A stretch of DNA of 64,000 bases, taken from the NCBI RefSeq assembly GCF_002252635.1, contig NZ_NQKX01000005.1:186001-250000 (forward strand), written 5' to 3'. The notes beneath the pieces are model-generated. The model was not told where the DNA came from. It did not search any database and worked only from the letters and a program-made list of their open reading frames with translations. Position numbers and translations under genes: made by a program. Positions 30,042-42,317 of the stretch are shown here, one piece after another. Source of the DNA: Synechococcus sp. MW101C3. Its GTDB lineage: Bacteria > Cyanobacteriota > Cyanobacteriia > PCC-6307 > Cyanobiaceae. Each line of letters starts with the position of its first letter. Position 1 is the first letter of the stretch.

Positions 30042-30812
30042 CTAGAACAACCGCGGCAGACCGAAACTCGGAATCGACGGGACCGACACTGGCGCGGAGG
30101 GCAGCGACACCCCGGGCACGTACGAGCGGATGTAGCTCTCGAGTGACCCGATCGCCGGCAGGGGTGTGGTGAAGCCCTGAAAGAGTGGTCCGTTGATCAG
30201 GGAGCCGTAATCACCGCTGGTGAGCCGCAGCAGGGCGAGCACCACACCGGCGGGCGAGAGGCGCAGGCGTTCACCCGCGTTCACGGTGGTGGGTGCGGCG
30301 CCGGTCGGCGTGCCATCCCGGAGCGCTTCCACCTCCACAGAGCCCTCCAGCACCGAGAGCTCTGCGATGCCGTCGTCGTCGACCTGAAGCACATAGTTGG
30401 TGCCGCGCACGCTCAGCCGTGAGGAGCGGGTGCAGCCGCTCTGCGGGCCGGAGACGAGCACCTGGCCCTTGCTGAGCAGGAAGCAGGTGCTGCCAAGCCG
30501 CAGCTGGGAGAAGCGGTTGAGCCGTCCGGCGGCGCCGGAGGCGAAACCGAGCTGGGCGCGGCTGTTCTTCGTGCTGATCTCCTGCGGGGTGATGGCCGTC
30601 TGCTTCACCTTTGCCTGACGGTCGTCGATGTAGAGCTCCTTGCCATCAAGAATCTCCCGCACCGTGGCCTTCTCGTTGGCGCGCACAGGGGAGCTCGACA
30701 GAGCCAGACCCGCCCCAGCCGCCAGGCTCAGCAGGGCGGCTGGGCGCAGCAGAGCATTCAGGCTCAGCCGAGCGGCCAGGAGATCACCGGCGGAAGCAGC
30801 AAGAGCGGGCAT
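30042..30812 (-). CDS. FecR-domain secreted protein (copy 1)
   Basis: 256 aa. The N terminus has a hydrophobic signal region (about 20-46, LLRPAALLSLAAGAGLALSSSPVRA) for export. Residues about 50-205 form a FecR-type beta-sandwich: EILDGKELYIDDRQA, STKNSRAQLGFASGAAGRLNRFSQLRLG, LLSKGQVLVSGP, RLSVRGTNYVLQVDDDGIAELSVLEGSVEVEA. The C-terminal ~50 residues are Pro/Ser-rich. Two Cys (STCF and SGCT) could pair in the periplasm. Placed between the two CHASE2 cyclases in one strand, it is likely a periplasmic partner of a cyclase sensor; FecR-CHASE2 pairing is common in cyanobacteria. Confidence 0.85.
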   Translation of the reverse strand: MPALAASAGDLLAARLSLNALLRPAALLSLAAGAGLALSSSPVRANEKATVREILDGKELYIDDRQAKVKQTAITPQEISTKNSRAQLGFASGAAGRLNRFSQLRLGSTCFLLSKGQVLVSGPQSGCTRSSRLSVRGTNYVLQVDDDGIAELSVLEGSVEVEALRDGTPTGAAPTTVNAGERLRLSPAGVVLALLRLTSGDYGSLINGPLFQGFTTPLPAIGSLESYIRSYVPGVSLPSAPVSVPSIPSFGLPRLF

Positions 30813-30848
30813 GGCGAATCCTGAATTCAGACGAAGCGAACGGCGCCG

Positions 30849-32738
30849 TCAATCTCCCGCGCCCGGATCTGGCAACGGAAAAGGGCCATCCAGACATTCT
30901 GGACCGTTTATCCGCCCGCACACACCCCGCAGGCCGAAGACCTCGAGCGGCTGGGGCCAGCCCTTGAGCGTGTGCGCCCCCAGAGGCACCACATCCAGCT
31001 CACCGGGCAGCAGGGCCAGCAGCTCCCCACTGATCAGGATCGGCTGCTCGGGATAGCGGCGGGTGAGCCCCTCCAGCCGGCTGGCCACGTTGACGGTGGC
31101 CCCCACCACGGTGAACTCCAGCCGCTGGGCCGCGCCGAGATTGCCGGCGGTCACCTCGCCCACGTGCAGACCGATGCCATGGCGCAGCGGCTGCCGGCCC
31201 ACCGCCGCCAGCTCCCGGTTGAGCGCCTGCAGGCCGCTCTGCATCGCCAGCGCCGCCCGCACCGCCGCGCGGGCCTCCTCGCGATCGCCGCGGCTGCGGG
31301 GCACGCCGAATTCCGCCATCACCGCATCACCAATGAACTTGTCGAGCAGGCCCTGCTCCGCCAGCACGGCGCTGGCCATCACTTCGAAGTAGCGGTTGAG
31401 CAGGGTGAAGAGCTCGGTGGCGGGCATGTCGACACTCAGCGAGGTGAACCCCACCAGATCGCTGAACAGCACCACGCAGCGGGCGCGGCTGCCGCCGACC
31501 TGGGTCCAGATCGGCCCGGGGTTGCGAAGGATGTCGTGCAGCAGGGCGGGCGACACACGCCGCGACAGCAACTGGTGGAGGTAGGCCCGTTCGCGGCCCT
31601 CCACCAGCACCTGCCCCACCGCCAGTAGTCCCCCTCCCGCCACCGTGGCCAGCAGCAGGGCAGCCAGGGGCAACCGCAGCAGCGCTCCTGCCCAGAGCCC
31701 CCAGCCGGCCAGCAGCGCCATCGCGATCAGCACCAACGTGATCAGCAGGGTGTGACCAGCGGAGCTGCTGCGGCTGAGCCACCACCAGGCGCCGATCCCC
31801 CAGAACAGCAGCAGCCCCGCCTCAATCGGCAATGGGAGCGTGTGCAGCCCCTGGCCTGACAGGGCGTTGGCGATCGCCACTCCCAGCACCTCGGTGCCGC
31901 TCTGGGGACCGAAGGGAGTTTCCTGCTGATCCCCCAACTCCGGGGTGGTGGCGCCGAACAGCACCGTGCGGCCGCGCCAGAAGCCGGCGGGGGTGTCAAG
32001 CACCTGCCAGGCGGGCACCCGAGCCAGGCTGCCGGAGGGGCCGATGTAATTCAGGCCCATCGGGGCCCGAGGCAGCGGCCGGTCGTTGACCAGAAAGGCC
32101 ATCGGGCGCGGGTGGGGCAGCGGGAAACCGGCCAGGTGCTGGTCGAGCCAGGCCTGCCCCGGCACAGCCTCCGCCATCCCCTGCGGGGACTGGAGCAGGA
32201 TCGTCAGCCCGGGTGCCCCGAGGCCATGCAGCGGCTTTGCCAGGACCACCTGCGCCACCCCCTGCCGTTCAGTGCGCCCGTAGCGGACGGCCAGATGCAC
32301 CCGTTCGCGCCAGGGCGCCAAAGCCGCCTGGAAGGCCGCGTCATCGGCCGGCCCGAACGGGCTGGGCTGGCTGTATTCAATGTTGACGAGCACTCTGGCC
32401 GCCCCCTGCTCCAGCACCCTGGCGATCACCTGCGCCTGCAGGGCCCTTCGCCAGGGCCAGGGGCCCATCTCCCGCCACAGCGGCGACGCAGCCCGGTCGG
32501 CCGGCCTGAGCAGGGCCGCGAGTTGGAGCGATTCAGCATCGATGGCCAGCAGCACTGGATCCGGAGGAGCCGGGCGGGTGCCGCGCAACCGGAACCAGAG
32601 CGCGGCGATCTGGCCATCGGCCAGCTGCAGGGCCTGGCCTGCGGGTGTGACCGGCTCATGATCCAGCCCAGCCAGCAGGGGCAAGGCCAAGGCGAGCCAC
32701 CAGAGCCTCCGCCACCGACCCGGCCCGAGCAGCCTCAA
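30849..32738 (-). CDS. CHASE2-domain class III adenylate cyclase (copy 2)
   Basis: 629 aa, same architecture as copy 1: N-terminal helix (about 9-25), CHASE2 sensor (about 28-325), three transmembrane helices (about 330-400), cyclase domain (about 430-600). Catalytic residues: Asp in LFSDLVGFT and FIGDAVMAEFG, Lys in DKFIGD, Thr in EFTVVGA, Asn/Arg in NVASRLE; the Gly-Asp of copy 1 is Gly-Ala here, but the substrate Thr, Asn and Arg are kept. Sequence has diverged considerably from copy 1, so the duplication is not recent. Start overlaps the upstream FecR stop (ATGA). Confidence 0.93.
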   Translation of the reverse strand: MRLLGPGRWRRLWWLALALPLLAGLDHEPVTPAGQALQLADGQIAALWFRLRGTRPAPPDPVLLAIDAESLQLAALLRPADRAASPLWREMGPWPWRRALQAQVIARVLEQGAARVLVNIEYSQPSPFGPADDAAFQAALAPWRERVHLAVRYGRTERQGVAQVVLAKPLHGLGAPGLTILLQSPQGMAEAVPGQAWLDQHLAGFPLPHPRPMAFLVNDRPLPRAPMGLNYIGPSGSLARVPAWQVLDTPAGFWRGRTVLFGATTPELGDQQETPFGPQSGTEVLGVAIANALSGQGLHTLPLPIEAGLLLFWGIGAWWWLSRSSSAGHTLLITLVLIAMALLAGWGLWAGALLRLPLAALLLATVAGGGLLAVGQVLVEGRERAYLHQLLSRRVSPALLHDILRNPGPIWTQVGGSRARCVVLFSDLVGFTSLSVDMPATELFTLLNRYFEVMASAVLAEQGLLDKFIGDAVMAEFGVPRSRGDREEARAAVRAALAMQSGLQALNRELAAVGRQPLRHGIGLHVGEVTAGNLGAAQRLEFTVVGATVNVASRLEGLTRRYPEQPILISGELLALLPGELDVVPLGAHTLKGWPQPLEVFGLRGVCGRINGPECLDGPFPLPDPGAGD

Positions 32739-33418
32739 CGGTCGAGGCCTAGCTCGCGCTCGATCACCGGCAAGGTTGCCATCGGGGCGGAGAAGCCATT
32801 CATCAGCACACTGGTGCGGCGGCGCACGCGCGCCTCCTCAACGCTGAGCCGGCGGGGGCCCACCCAAGTGCCTGTGGTGGTGGCGGTGAGGATCTCTCCA
32901 CTATTGAGCGTGAAGCGGCGGCCATCGCTGGCGCTCACCTGCACGGTTCCTTCCCAGCTCAGAAAATGAACTTCGCTGGGAAAATCCTCGATGAACACCG
33001 TGGTGCCCTGAATCGAGGCCGTTCCCACCCGGGTGCGAACCCTGAGGGGAAGGAGGCGGGTCCCGTCCGGATCGATCCAGGCAATGATCTGGCCGCGCTT
33101 CAGGGAGGGGCCGCCCGGATCGAGCCGCAGCAGGGCATCACCGCCGAGGCGGAAACTGCTGCCATCCGCCAGCTGCACCTGCATCCGACCCGGGCGCTGG
33201 GTGCGGATCTCCGTGCGGGACGTCAGCACCTGGCCCGCGTTGGCCTTCTGCTCCGTTCGGCCGGGAGGCTTGATGAAGGCGGGTCGCTCCGCCACATCGA
33301 TCACCCGGGGCAATTGCACGGTGGCCGGGGCCCCGCCGGAAAGGCCTAACACCGCCACCAGCGACGCACCGGTGAAAACAACTGCGGCGTAAGCCCGGCT
33401 GGCGGAGCGCGGCATCAA
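32735..33418 (-). CDS. FecR-domain secreted protein (copy 2)
   Basis: 227 aa. A signal peptide or anchor is at about 8-30 (YAAVVFTGASLVAVLGLSGGAPA). FecR-type domain: NAGQVLTSRTEIRTQRPGRMQVQLADGSSFRLGGDALLRLDPGG, then RVRTRVGTASIQGTTVFIEDFPSEVHFLSWEGTVQVS and LNSGEILT. It is short and ends soon after the FecR fold with a basic helix. Translationally coupled to cyclase copy 2, giving the order FecR-cyclase-FecR-cyclase along the strand. Confidence 0.85.
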   Translation of the reverse strand: MMPRSASRAYAAVVFTGASLVAVLGLSGGAPATVQLPRVIDVAERPAFIKPPGRTEQKANAGQVLTSRTEIRTQRPGRMQVQLADGSSFRLGGDALLRLDPGGPSLKRGQIIAWIDPDGTRLLPLRVRTRVGTASIQGTTVFIEDFPSEVHFLSWEGTVQVSASDGRRFTLNSGEILTATTTGTWVGPRRLSVEEARVRRRTSVLMNGFSAPMATLPVIERELGLDR

Positions 33419-33448
33419 GCTCGCTGTTACGGCCCTCAGGATGAAGGC

Positions 33449-33907
33449 TCAGGGCTCGACGCGCCACACCTGGTCAGCCGGCGTCCAATCGCTGAGCTCG
33501 GAGGCTTCGAACCAGAGGCCAATCTCGAAATCGGCGGTTTCCGCCGCATCAGAGCCATGAATCACGTTGCGGCCGATGTTCACGGCCAGATCGCCGCGGA
33601 TCGTGCCGGGCTCGGCCTCCAGGGGCTTGGTGGCGCCGATCAACTTGCGGGCACTGGCGATCACACCATCGCCCTCCCATACCATCGCCACCACAGGGCC
33701 GCTGGTGATGAAAGCCACCAGGCCGGCGAAGAAGGGCCGTTCCCGGTGCACGCCGTAATGGCTCTCTGCCAGTTCCCGGCTGGGCACCAGCTGCTTGAGG
33801 CCCACCAGCTTGAAGCCCTTGCGCTCGAAGCGCCCCAGGATCTCGCCCACCAGCCCGCGCTGCACCCCGTCCGGTTTGATCGCGAGGAAGGTGCGTTCGG
33901 TGGCCAT
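33449..33907 (-). CDS. ndk: nucleoside diphosphate kinase
   Basis: Transfers gamma-phosphate from ATP to NDPs. 152 aa from the ATG at 33907, where homology starts ([21 protein letters not shown]); the catalytic His is in [12 protein letters not shown], slightly different from the usual NxxHGSDS. Ends 30 bp upstream of the FecR gene on the same strand, so it may lead that transcript. The 286 bp from 33908 to speA contain no gene I can support. Confidence 0.96.
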   Translation of the reverse strand: MATERTFLAIKPDGVQRGLVGEILGRFERKGFKLVGLKQLVPSRELAESHYGVHRERPFFAGLVAFITSGPVVAMVWEGDGVIASARKLIGATKPLEAEPGTIRGDLAVNIGRNVIHGSDAAETADFEIGLWFEASELSDWTPADQVWRVEP

Positions 33908-34193
33908 GGCAGTTGCTCTTGGGAATGGGGCCATCGTCCGCGCTGGGGCTGCCGCTTGGCAAGCAACCCCGATGCGGGCGGGCGCCATGTCATCGGCTGG
34001 ACCTGTTTCTGCTGAGGTACCGAGCCCCAGCGGGGCCGGCGCTCGGCCTGCAGCGGATGGTGGGCAGAGGAGGCGCCCGGGACCGGGGGCGTGGCAGCGT
34101 CCTCGGCTGGGAGCTGACGCCTGCGACGCCCTGAACCTGGCCTGTTTCCGCTGACTAAGCTGCCTTGGGCCGCTTCTTTCCAGCCCCGTGCCC

Positions 34194-36170
34194 ATGCCTG
34201 CTGAAACCGTTGCCGCCGCTCCGTCGGGCCTGGCCTGGAGCGTGGCCGACAGCAGCCGCCTGTACGGCCTCGAAGCCTGGGGGGATCCCTATTTCACCGT
34301 GAGCGCCCGCGGCCACGTGATCGTGCAGCCCCGCGGCGAGCGCGGCGGCTCGCTCGATCTGGTGGAGCTGGTGCAGGAGCTGCGGGGGCGCAACCTCAGC
34401 CTGCCGCTGCTGATCCGCTTCGACGACATCCTCGAGGACCGCCTCGAGCGGCTGCACGGCGCCTTCGAGCGCGCCATCGCCCAGTACGCCTACGCCGGCC
34501 GCTATCAGGGCGTGTTTCCGGTGAAGTGCAACCAGCAGCGCCACGTGGTGGAGCAGCTGGTGGAAAGCGGCCGGCAGTGGCATTTCGGCCTGGAGGCCGG
34601 CAGCAAGGCGGAGCTGCTGATCGCGCTCTCGCTGGTGAACGATCCCCAGGCGCTGCTGATCTGCAACGGCTACAAGGATCAGCGCTACATCGAGACGGCG
34701 ATCCTGGCCCGGCGGCTCGGCCGGCAGCCGGTGGTGGTGATCGAGCAGGCCGATGAGGTGGAGCGGATCATCAGCGCCAGCCGCGACCTGGGGGCGGCGC
34801 CGCTGATCGGCATCCGCGCCAAGCTGGCCACCCGCAGCACCGGCCGCTGGGGCAGTTCGGTGGGCGAGAAGGCCAAGTTCGGCCTGTCGGTGCCCGACCT
34901 GCTGGCCACCGTTGAGGCCCTGCGCGCCGCCGGCCTGCTGGGCGAGCTGCGCCTGCTGCACTTCCACGTGGGCAGCCAGATCAACGACATCGCCGTGCTC
35001 AAGGACGCCCTCCAGGAGGCGGGGCAGATCTATGCCGCGCTCACCCGGCTGGGGGCACCGATGGGCTACCTGGATGTGGGCGGCGGCCTGGGCGTCGACT
35101 ACGACGGCAGCCGTACCGCCACGGCCGCCTCCAAGAACTACTCGCTGCAGAACTACGCCAACGACGTGGTGGCCACCGTGCGGGAGTGCTGCGACAGCGC
35201 GGGCATCGCCGTGCCGACGCTGGTGAGCGAGAGCGGCCGGGCCCTCGCCAGCCACTTCTCGGTATTGGTGTTCGACGTGCTGGGGGCCAGCGGCCTTCCC
35301 GGCGCCGTGCCGGCGGCCAGCGGCGAGGAGGCCCTGATCCTGCGGAACCTGCGTGACACCCATGCGGGGATCGAGGCGGTGGCGGCCGCGGACCCCGCGT
35401 CGATCGCCCTGGCCCTGGAGCGGTTGCAGGAGGCCTGGAACGACGCCCTCAAGTTCAAGGACGACGCGATGGCGGCCTTTCGCCTCGGCTACCTGGGCCT
35501 GCCGGAGCGGGGCCTGGCCGAGCAGCTCACCTGGGCCTGCTGCCAGGCGATCGCCGAACGGCTGGCCCTGCTGCCGCCTGAAACGCCGATTCCCCAGGAG
35601 CTGCGCACCCTGCCGGCGGCCCTGGCCTCCACCTATTACGCCAACCTCTCGGTGTTCCGCTCGGCGCCTGACACCTGGGCGATCGATCAGCTGTTCCCCG
35701 TGATGCCGCTGCAACGGCTGGACGAGCGGCCGGGCCGGCTGGGCAGCTTCGCCGATCTCACCTGCGATTCCGACGGCAAGCTGGCCCGCTTCATCGACCG
35801 GGGCCAGGTGAAGACCCTGCTGGAACTGCACCCGCTGCGGACCGGTGAGCCCTACTGGATCGGCCTGTTCCTGGCCGGTGCCTACCAGGAGGTGATGGGC
35901 AACCTGCACAACCTGTTCGGCAGCACCGATGCCGTGCACATCCGCCTGGCGCCCGGCGGCGGCTACCGGGTGGATCACGTGGTGCGCGGCGACACCAATG
36001 CCGAGGTACTGCAGGCGATGGAGCACGACCCCCAGCTGCTGCTGGAGCGGCTGCGCATGGCCAGCGAGACGGCGATCGCCCAGGGGCAGCTGGGCATCGG
36101 CGATGCCCGCCGCCTGATGGATCACCTGGAAACCAGCCTGCGGCAGACCACCTATCTGCAGGCCCGCTGA
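34194..36170 (+). CDS. speA: biosynthetic arginine decarboxylase
   Basis: Decarboxylates arginine to agmatine, first step of polyamine synthesis. 658 aa from the ATG at 34194 (a GTG two codons earlier is possible). PLP-binding Lys is in [16 protein letters not shown] (about residue 113); other marks are [37 protein letters not shown] and the late decarboxylase segment [28 protein letters not shown]. Length matches the fold III SpeA family. Confidence 0.96.
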   Translation: MPAETVAAAPSGLAWSVADSSRLYGLEAWGDPYFTVSARGHVIVQPRGERGGSLDLVELVQELRGRNLSLPLLIRFDDILEDRLERLHGAFERAIAQYAYAGRYQGVFPVKCNQQRHVVEQLVESGRQWHFGLEAGSKAELLIALSLVNDPQALLICNGYKDQRYIETAILARRLGRQPVVVIEQADEVERIISASRDLGAAPLIGIRAKLATRSTGRWGSSVGEKAKFGLSVPDLLATVEALRAAGLLGELRLLHFHVGSQINDIAVLKDALQEAGQIYAALTRLGAPMGYLDVGGGLGVDYDGSRTATAASKNYSLQNYANDVVATVRECCDSAGIAVPTLVSESGRALASHFSVLVFDVLGASGLPGAVPAASGEEALILRNLRDTHAGIEAVAAADPASIALALERLQEAWNDALKFKDDAMAAFRLGYLGLPERGLAEQLTWACCQAIAERLALLPPETPIPQELRTLPAALASTYYANLSVFRSAPDTWAIDQLFPVMPLQRLDERPGRLGSFADLTCDSDGKLARFIDRGQVKTLLELHPLRTGEPYWIGLFLAGAYQEVMGNLHNLFGSTDAVHIRLAPGGGYRVDHVVRGDTNAEVLQAMEHDPQLLLERLRMASETAIAQGQLGIGDARRLMDHLETSLRQTTYLQAR

Positions 36171-36179
36171 AGCGCCCAC

Positions 36180-36329
36180 TCAGCAGGCGGCGGGGCCGAG
36201 GCCGCGCTCAATGCTCACGTCATCAAGCTGCTCGGGCTTGAGGAAGGCCTCGGCGTCGGTGGGACACACCCCGGAGCGCAGGAGCACGGCGACCCGATCG
36301 GGATCTGAGTCGATGGGCAGGATTTCCAC
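36180..36329 (-). CDS. 49-aa small ORF or gene remnant
   Basis: A 49-codon frame with a GTG start (36329), containing EILPIDSDPDRVAVLLRSG and DAEAFLKPEQLDDVSIERG. The composition looks like real protein (acidic, regular) and the frame continues upstream without Met for 11 codons to a stop, so it may be the 3' end of a broken gene. It lies tail-to-tail with speA, 9 bp apart. No family recognised. Confidence 0.3.
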   Translation of the reverse strand: MEILPIDSDPDRVAVLLRSGVCPTDAEAFLKPEQLDDVSIERGLGPAAC

Positions 36330-36390
36330 CAGCGCCTGCGCGTGTTGCGGCCGGCTGCGCTGTCTCGCAGCGAATCAGGCACTGGCCGGT

Positions 36391-36774
36391 TCAGGAGAGC
36401 GCCAACCTGGCAGCGATATGCACGGCGCTGAACGCCCAGAGCAACTTGCAGAGCAAGTGAAGGGTCTGGTCGAGGCCAAGCCTGTAGTAGCCCGCGCATT
36501 TCCCCCAGTCGATCAGGGCATGCACCAGCCACTCGGCCACACCCAGCCAGACGATTCCAGTGAGGAGGGCCACCAGAAAGCCATGGACGCCGGCGTGGGC
36601 GGTGAGCCACCACGACCAGGAGAGGGTGTGATCGCGGCCCCTGCATTTCTCCACTGCCATGCGATCGCTCTGGAGGGCGAAATCACCGACGAAGTGCCCC
36701 ATCGCCAGCAACAGAAACAGCTCCAGACCCGAGAGGCTGTGCGCAAGGCCCGACAGCATGGCTGGCTCCGTCAT
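36391..36774 (-). CDS. DUF3307 membrane protein
   Basis: 127 aa with three or four transmembrane helices and the DUF3307 pattern LLLAMGHFVGDFALQSDRMAVEK at the N terminus, then TAHAGVHGFLVALLTGIVWLGVAEWLVHALIDWGK and a C-terminal helix (LLWAFSAVHIAARLA). The conserved His/Asp residues (HFVGDF, HALIDW) are those that define the family. Function is unknown; the family is widespread, often phage- or mobile-element-linked, but nothing mobile is seen here. Confidence 0.8.
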   Translation of the reverse strand: MTEPAMLSGLAHSLSGLELFLLLAMGHFVGDFALQSDRMAVEKCRGRDHTLSWSWWLTAHAGVHGFLVALLTGIVWLGVAEWLVHALIDWGKCAGYYRLGLDQTLHLLCKLLWAFSAVHIAARLALS

Positions 36775-36840
36775 CGCTACAGAAAATCAGCATGACGGCA
36801 CGCCCTTCAGACGGCTCAGCAAGCGCAGACCCTGGCACGT

Positions 36841-37542
36841 TCAACGGGCGCAGAAGGTGGCCTGCAGCGCCAGCCGATCCACGGGTCCGGGAAGTTCGGC
36901 CGGGTCAAAGCCCACGCTCTCGGCGGCAACGGCCTTCATCAGCATGGGGCGCATGCCGCCTTCGAGCACCACGCCCAAGGGGGTGACCGTACGCAGGCCG
37001 ATCGCGTCAGCCAGATCCCGCGCCTGGGTGAGGGCGTCCTGGTAGGCCCCCTTGAGCAGCTGGCGCCGGGCGGCCGCATCACCGCCCGCCGACGGCTGGG
37101 TGCTCACCGGCGCCAACTGCACCCCCGGCAGCCCGCCCACCTGGCGGATCAGCGCCTGCAGCCGGGCCGGGGCGAGCTCGCCACTCACCTGCAGCCGGGC
37201 CTGGATCGCGGCCGGCTGCTGCTTGGTGGCCGGCCGTGACCAGGTGGTGGGCGAAGTGACCTCCAGCTCGCTCACCTGCAACGCCTGCAGGGCGGTGCGC
37301 ACGGCCGCCAGCCGCGTCTGGAGCTGTGCCAGGGCGGCGTCGTTGCCGGGAGCTTCGGCCTGCAGCTCCAGGGAGAAGCGCAAGCGGTCGGCAGCCCGCT
37401 TCAGCTCGGCGCTGCCCCGCACCTCCAGCGTGGTGCCGTCGCAGCGAAGCGGCTGCGCCTGGGCCAGGGCCGGCCGCGCCAGCAGCAGGCAGGCAGGCAG
37501 CAGGCAGGCAGCGGTGGTGAGAGCGGGGAGGGCGCGACGCAT
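36841..37542 (-). CDS. SIMPL (DUF541) domain secreted protein
   Basis: 233 aa with a clear signal peptide (about 1-27, ending ARPALAQA). The mature protein is the SIMPL/BP26-like domain: TTLEVRGSAELKRAADRLRFSLELQAE, ALQVSELEVTSPTTWSRP, QARLQVSGELAPARLQALIRQVGG, LKGAYQDALTQARDLADAIGLR. Two Cys (RCDG and the last-but-two residue FCAR) could form a disulfide. BP26-like proteins form periplasmic oligomeric channels; function in cyanobacteria is unknown. Confidence 0.85.
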   Translation of the reverse strand: MRRALPALTTAACLLPACLLLARPALAQAQPLRCDGTTLEVRGSAELKRAADRLRFSLELQAEAPGNDAALAQLQTRLAAVRTALQALQVSELEVTSPTTWSRPATKQQPAAIQARLQVSGELAPARLQALIRQVGGLPGVQLAPVSTQPSAGGDAAARRQLLKGAYQDALTQARDLADAIGLRTVTPLGVVLEGGMRPMLMKAVAAESVGFDPAELPGPVDRLALQATFCAR

Positions 37543-37724
37543 CGCAAGGCTTTCAGTGGGGCAGGGCGGTCACGCCCCTCTGAAGCTTGGGGCCTGAACG
37601 GCTGTTTGCCGCCTCCAGACGCATGGGGTCAGATCTTCGTGGTTCCCCGTCGGCATGACCCCTAGGGTGCTGCCGGCAGGCCCTCTCCTCGCGGGGCTGC
37701 ACCCTCCGCCACCGCCCTCTCCCC

Positions 37725-39335
37725 ATGCATCCGCTGCAGGTGTGGCTGATCGCCCTCAGCAGCCTGGCCCTGCTGCTGTTGGCCCGCAATCTCTGCAGAG
37801 CGGGGCGCTGGCCGGCATTTCCCCTGCAGCTGCCGGCGGTGGCCACGGTGGTGTGGGCGATCAGCCGCTCGCTGTCGCCGCTGGTGATGCCGCTGGGATA
37901 CCGGCCCTGGTTCGCCCTGCTCGATGAGCTGGTGTTGATCTATGCCGCGATCCGGCTGCTGCTGTGGGTGGGCCTGGAGGTGCCGGCGGCCCTGAAGCTT
38001 TGGAACCGGCCACCGGAAATCCTGCTGCAGCTGCTGATGCTGACCAGCGGCACGGTGGCCACCGTGGTGGTGTTCAAGGAACTGGCCCGCTTCGACCTGC
38101 TCGGCCTGGTGACCACCTCGGCCGTGCTCACCGCCATGATCGGCCTGGCGGCCCAGGAACCGCTCAAGGATCTGTTCGCCGGCCTGGAACTGCAGCTCGA
38201 TGAGCACTTCCAGCAAGGGGATTTCGTCTGGCTCGAAGATGGCACCGCCGGCGTGATCGTGGAGATCAACTGGCGGGACACCTGCCTGCGGGATCTCACC
38301 GGCACCCTGGTGATCGTTCCCAACACCAAGATCACCTCCGAGGTGGTGCGCAACCATGGCGCCTTCGGCTTCATGGGCAACCGTTTCAGCATCGGCCTCG
38401 ATTACGCCTTCCCCACCACCCAGGCCAGGCAGCTGCTGCTGGAGAGCGTGCGTCAGCATCCGCGCGTGCTGGCGGAGCCGGAGCCGATCGTGTGGGTGAA
38501 GGAGTTCGCCGACAGCGCGATTCTCTACGACATCGTGGTGTATCAGGCTCCCGGTGGTCTGGCCGCTCAGCTGTCGCTGCGGAGCGATCTGCTCGAACAG
38601 ATCTGGTACCGGCTCGAGCGCGCAGGGCAGAGCATTCCCTATCCCGTGCGCGAGCTGCGCCGCCAGGCTCCGCAGGGGAAGACGAGCCAGCCGGTGAGCA
38701 GCGCCGAGGCGGAGCGCAGGCGCCTGCTGGCACTCAATCCGCTGTTCAAAGCACTCAATGAGGAAGAGATTGATCGCCTCGCCAGCCACATCCGCTGCGT
38801 GCGCTATGCCGCGGCAGAGGTGATCGTGCGCGAAGGGGATCGGGGTGGGGCGATGTATCAGGTGGTGAAGGGGAGTGTGGATGTGTGGAAGCAAAAACCT
38901 GGGGAAGCGCCGATTCACGTGGCCAGGTTGGAGGCGGGGGCCCTGTTCGGCGAAATGGCGATGCTCACCGACAGCACGCGCAGCGCCACGGTGCAGGCTC
39001 AGGAGGAATGCCTGCTGCTGGAGGTGAACCGCGAGCACATCGGTCCGCTGCTGCAGGACAACCCAGAGCTGATGGAGCGCCTGGCACAACTGGTGAGCGG
39101 CCGCCGGGCCGAACTGGAGGGGCTGGAGCTGGCAAGCCGGCTGGCCCAGCAGAACCAGTTGCTGCGCGCGATGCAGCAGCTCTTCACCACGCTGGGCTTC
39201 ACCGCGGAACGCCCGGAAGCGGCTGCCGGGGATGCAGCCGCAGACCGTGCTGAAGCGGGCCGCAGCCAAGCAACAGTGGGCGAACGCAGTGGAACTGCCG
39301 ATGGACCAGGAGGTGGAGCGGCCGATCGCCCCTGA
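37725..39335 (+). CDS. MscS-type mechanosensitive channel with cNMP-binding domain
   Basis: 536 aa. Three or more N-terminal helices (about 5-20, 38-55, 60-80, 100-125) lead to the MscS pore helix and beta domain: LVTTSAVLTAMIGLAAQEPLKDLFAGLELQLDEHFQQGDFV and DLTGTLVIVPNTKITSEVVRNHG. A C-terminal cyclic-nucleotide-binding domain spans about 345-470, with an intact phosphate cassette (FGEMAMLTDSTRSATV: Gly-Glu and Arg present). This is the MscS/CNBD architecture known as bCNG channels. Two adenylate cyclases lie 5-10 kb away. The 182 bp upstream show no gene. Confidence 0.9.
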   Translation: MHPLQVWLIALSSLALLLLARNLCRAGRWPAFPLQLPAVATVVWAISRSLSPLVMPLGYRPWFALLDELVLIYAAIRLLLWVGLEVPAALKLWNRPPEILLQLLMLTSGTVATVVVFKELARFDLLGLVTTSAVLTAMIGLAAQEPLKDLFAGLELQLDEHFQQGDFVWLEDGTAGVIVEINWRDTCLRDLTGTLVIVPNTKITSEVVRNHGAFGFMGNRFSIGLDYAFPTTQARQLLLESVRQHPRVLAEPEPIVWVKEFADSAILYDIVVYQAPGGLAAQLSLRSDLLEQIWYRLERAGQSIPYPVRELRRQAPQGKTSQPVSSAEAERRRLLALNPLFKALNEEEIDRLASHIRCVRYAAAEVIVREGDRGGAMYQVVKGSVDVWKQKPGEAPIHVARLEAGALFGEMAMLTDSTRSATVQAQEECLLLEVNREHIGPLLQDNPELMERLAQLVSGRRAELEGLELASRLAQQNQLLRAMQQLFTTLGFTAERPEAAAGDAAADRAEAGRSQATVGERSGTADGPGGGAADRP

Positions 39336-39518
39336 GACACAGCGGCCATTCAGAAGCGGGCGTCCCCGTCGGATGAAGGTGTTTAGAAGCGAGGCATTGC
39401 GGTCGAATCAGGAGTGCCGCTACCTCAGCGCCTTGGGAAAGAGCGGGAAGCGGCTCTATCAACTTCAAGTTGCCCGCTCTGCAGTCACCGGGCCACCGCG
39501 ATACGCATCAAAGCCCGC

Positions 39519-42221
<2,703 letters not shown>

Positions 42222-42317
42222 GGCCCGTCGCGACGAAACAATGCGAAGCGCCCATCTTCGGCGAGCGCCCCCCTGACCGGATCCGGCACCTTACGCTGCG
42301 CCCGCCCCGCCGTCGCT

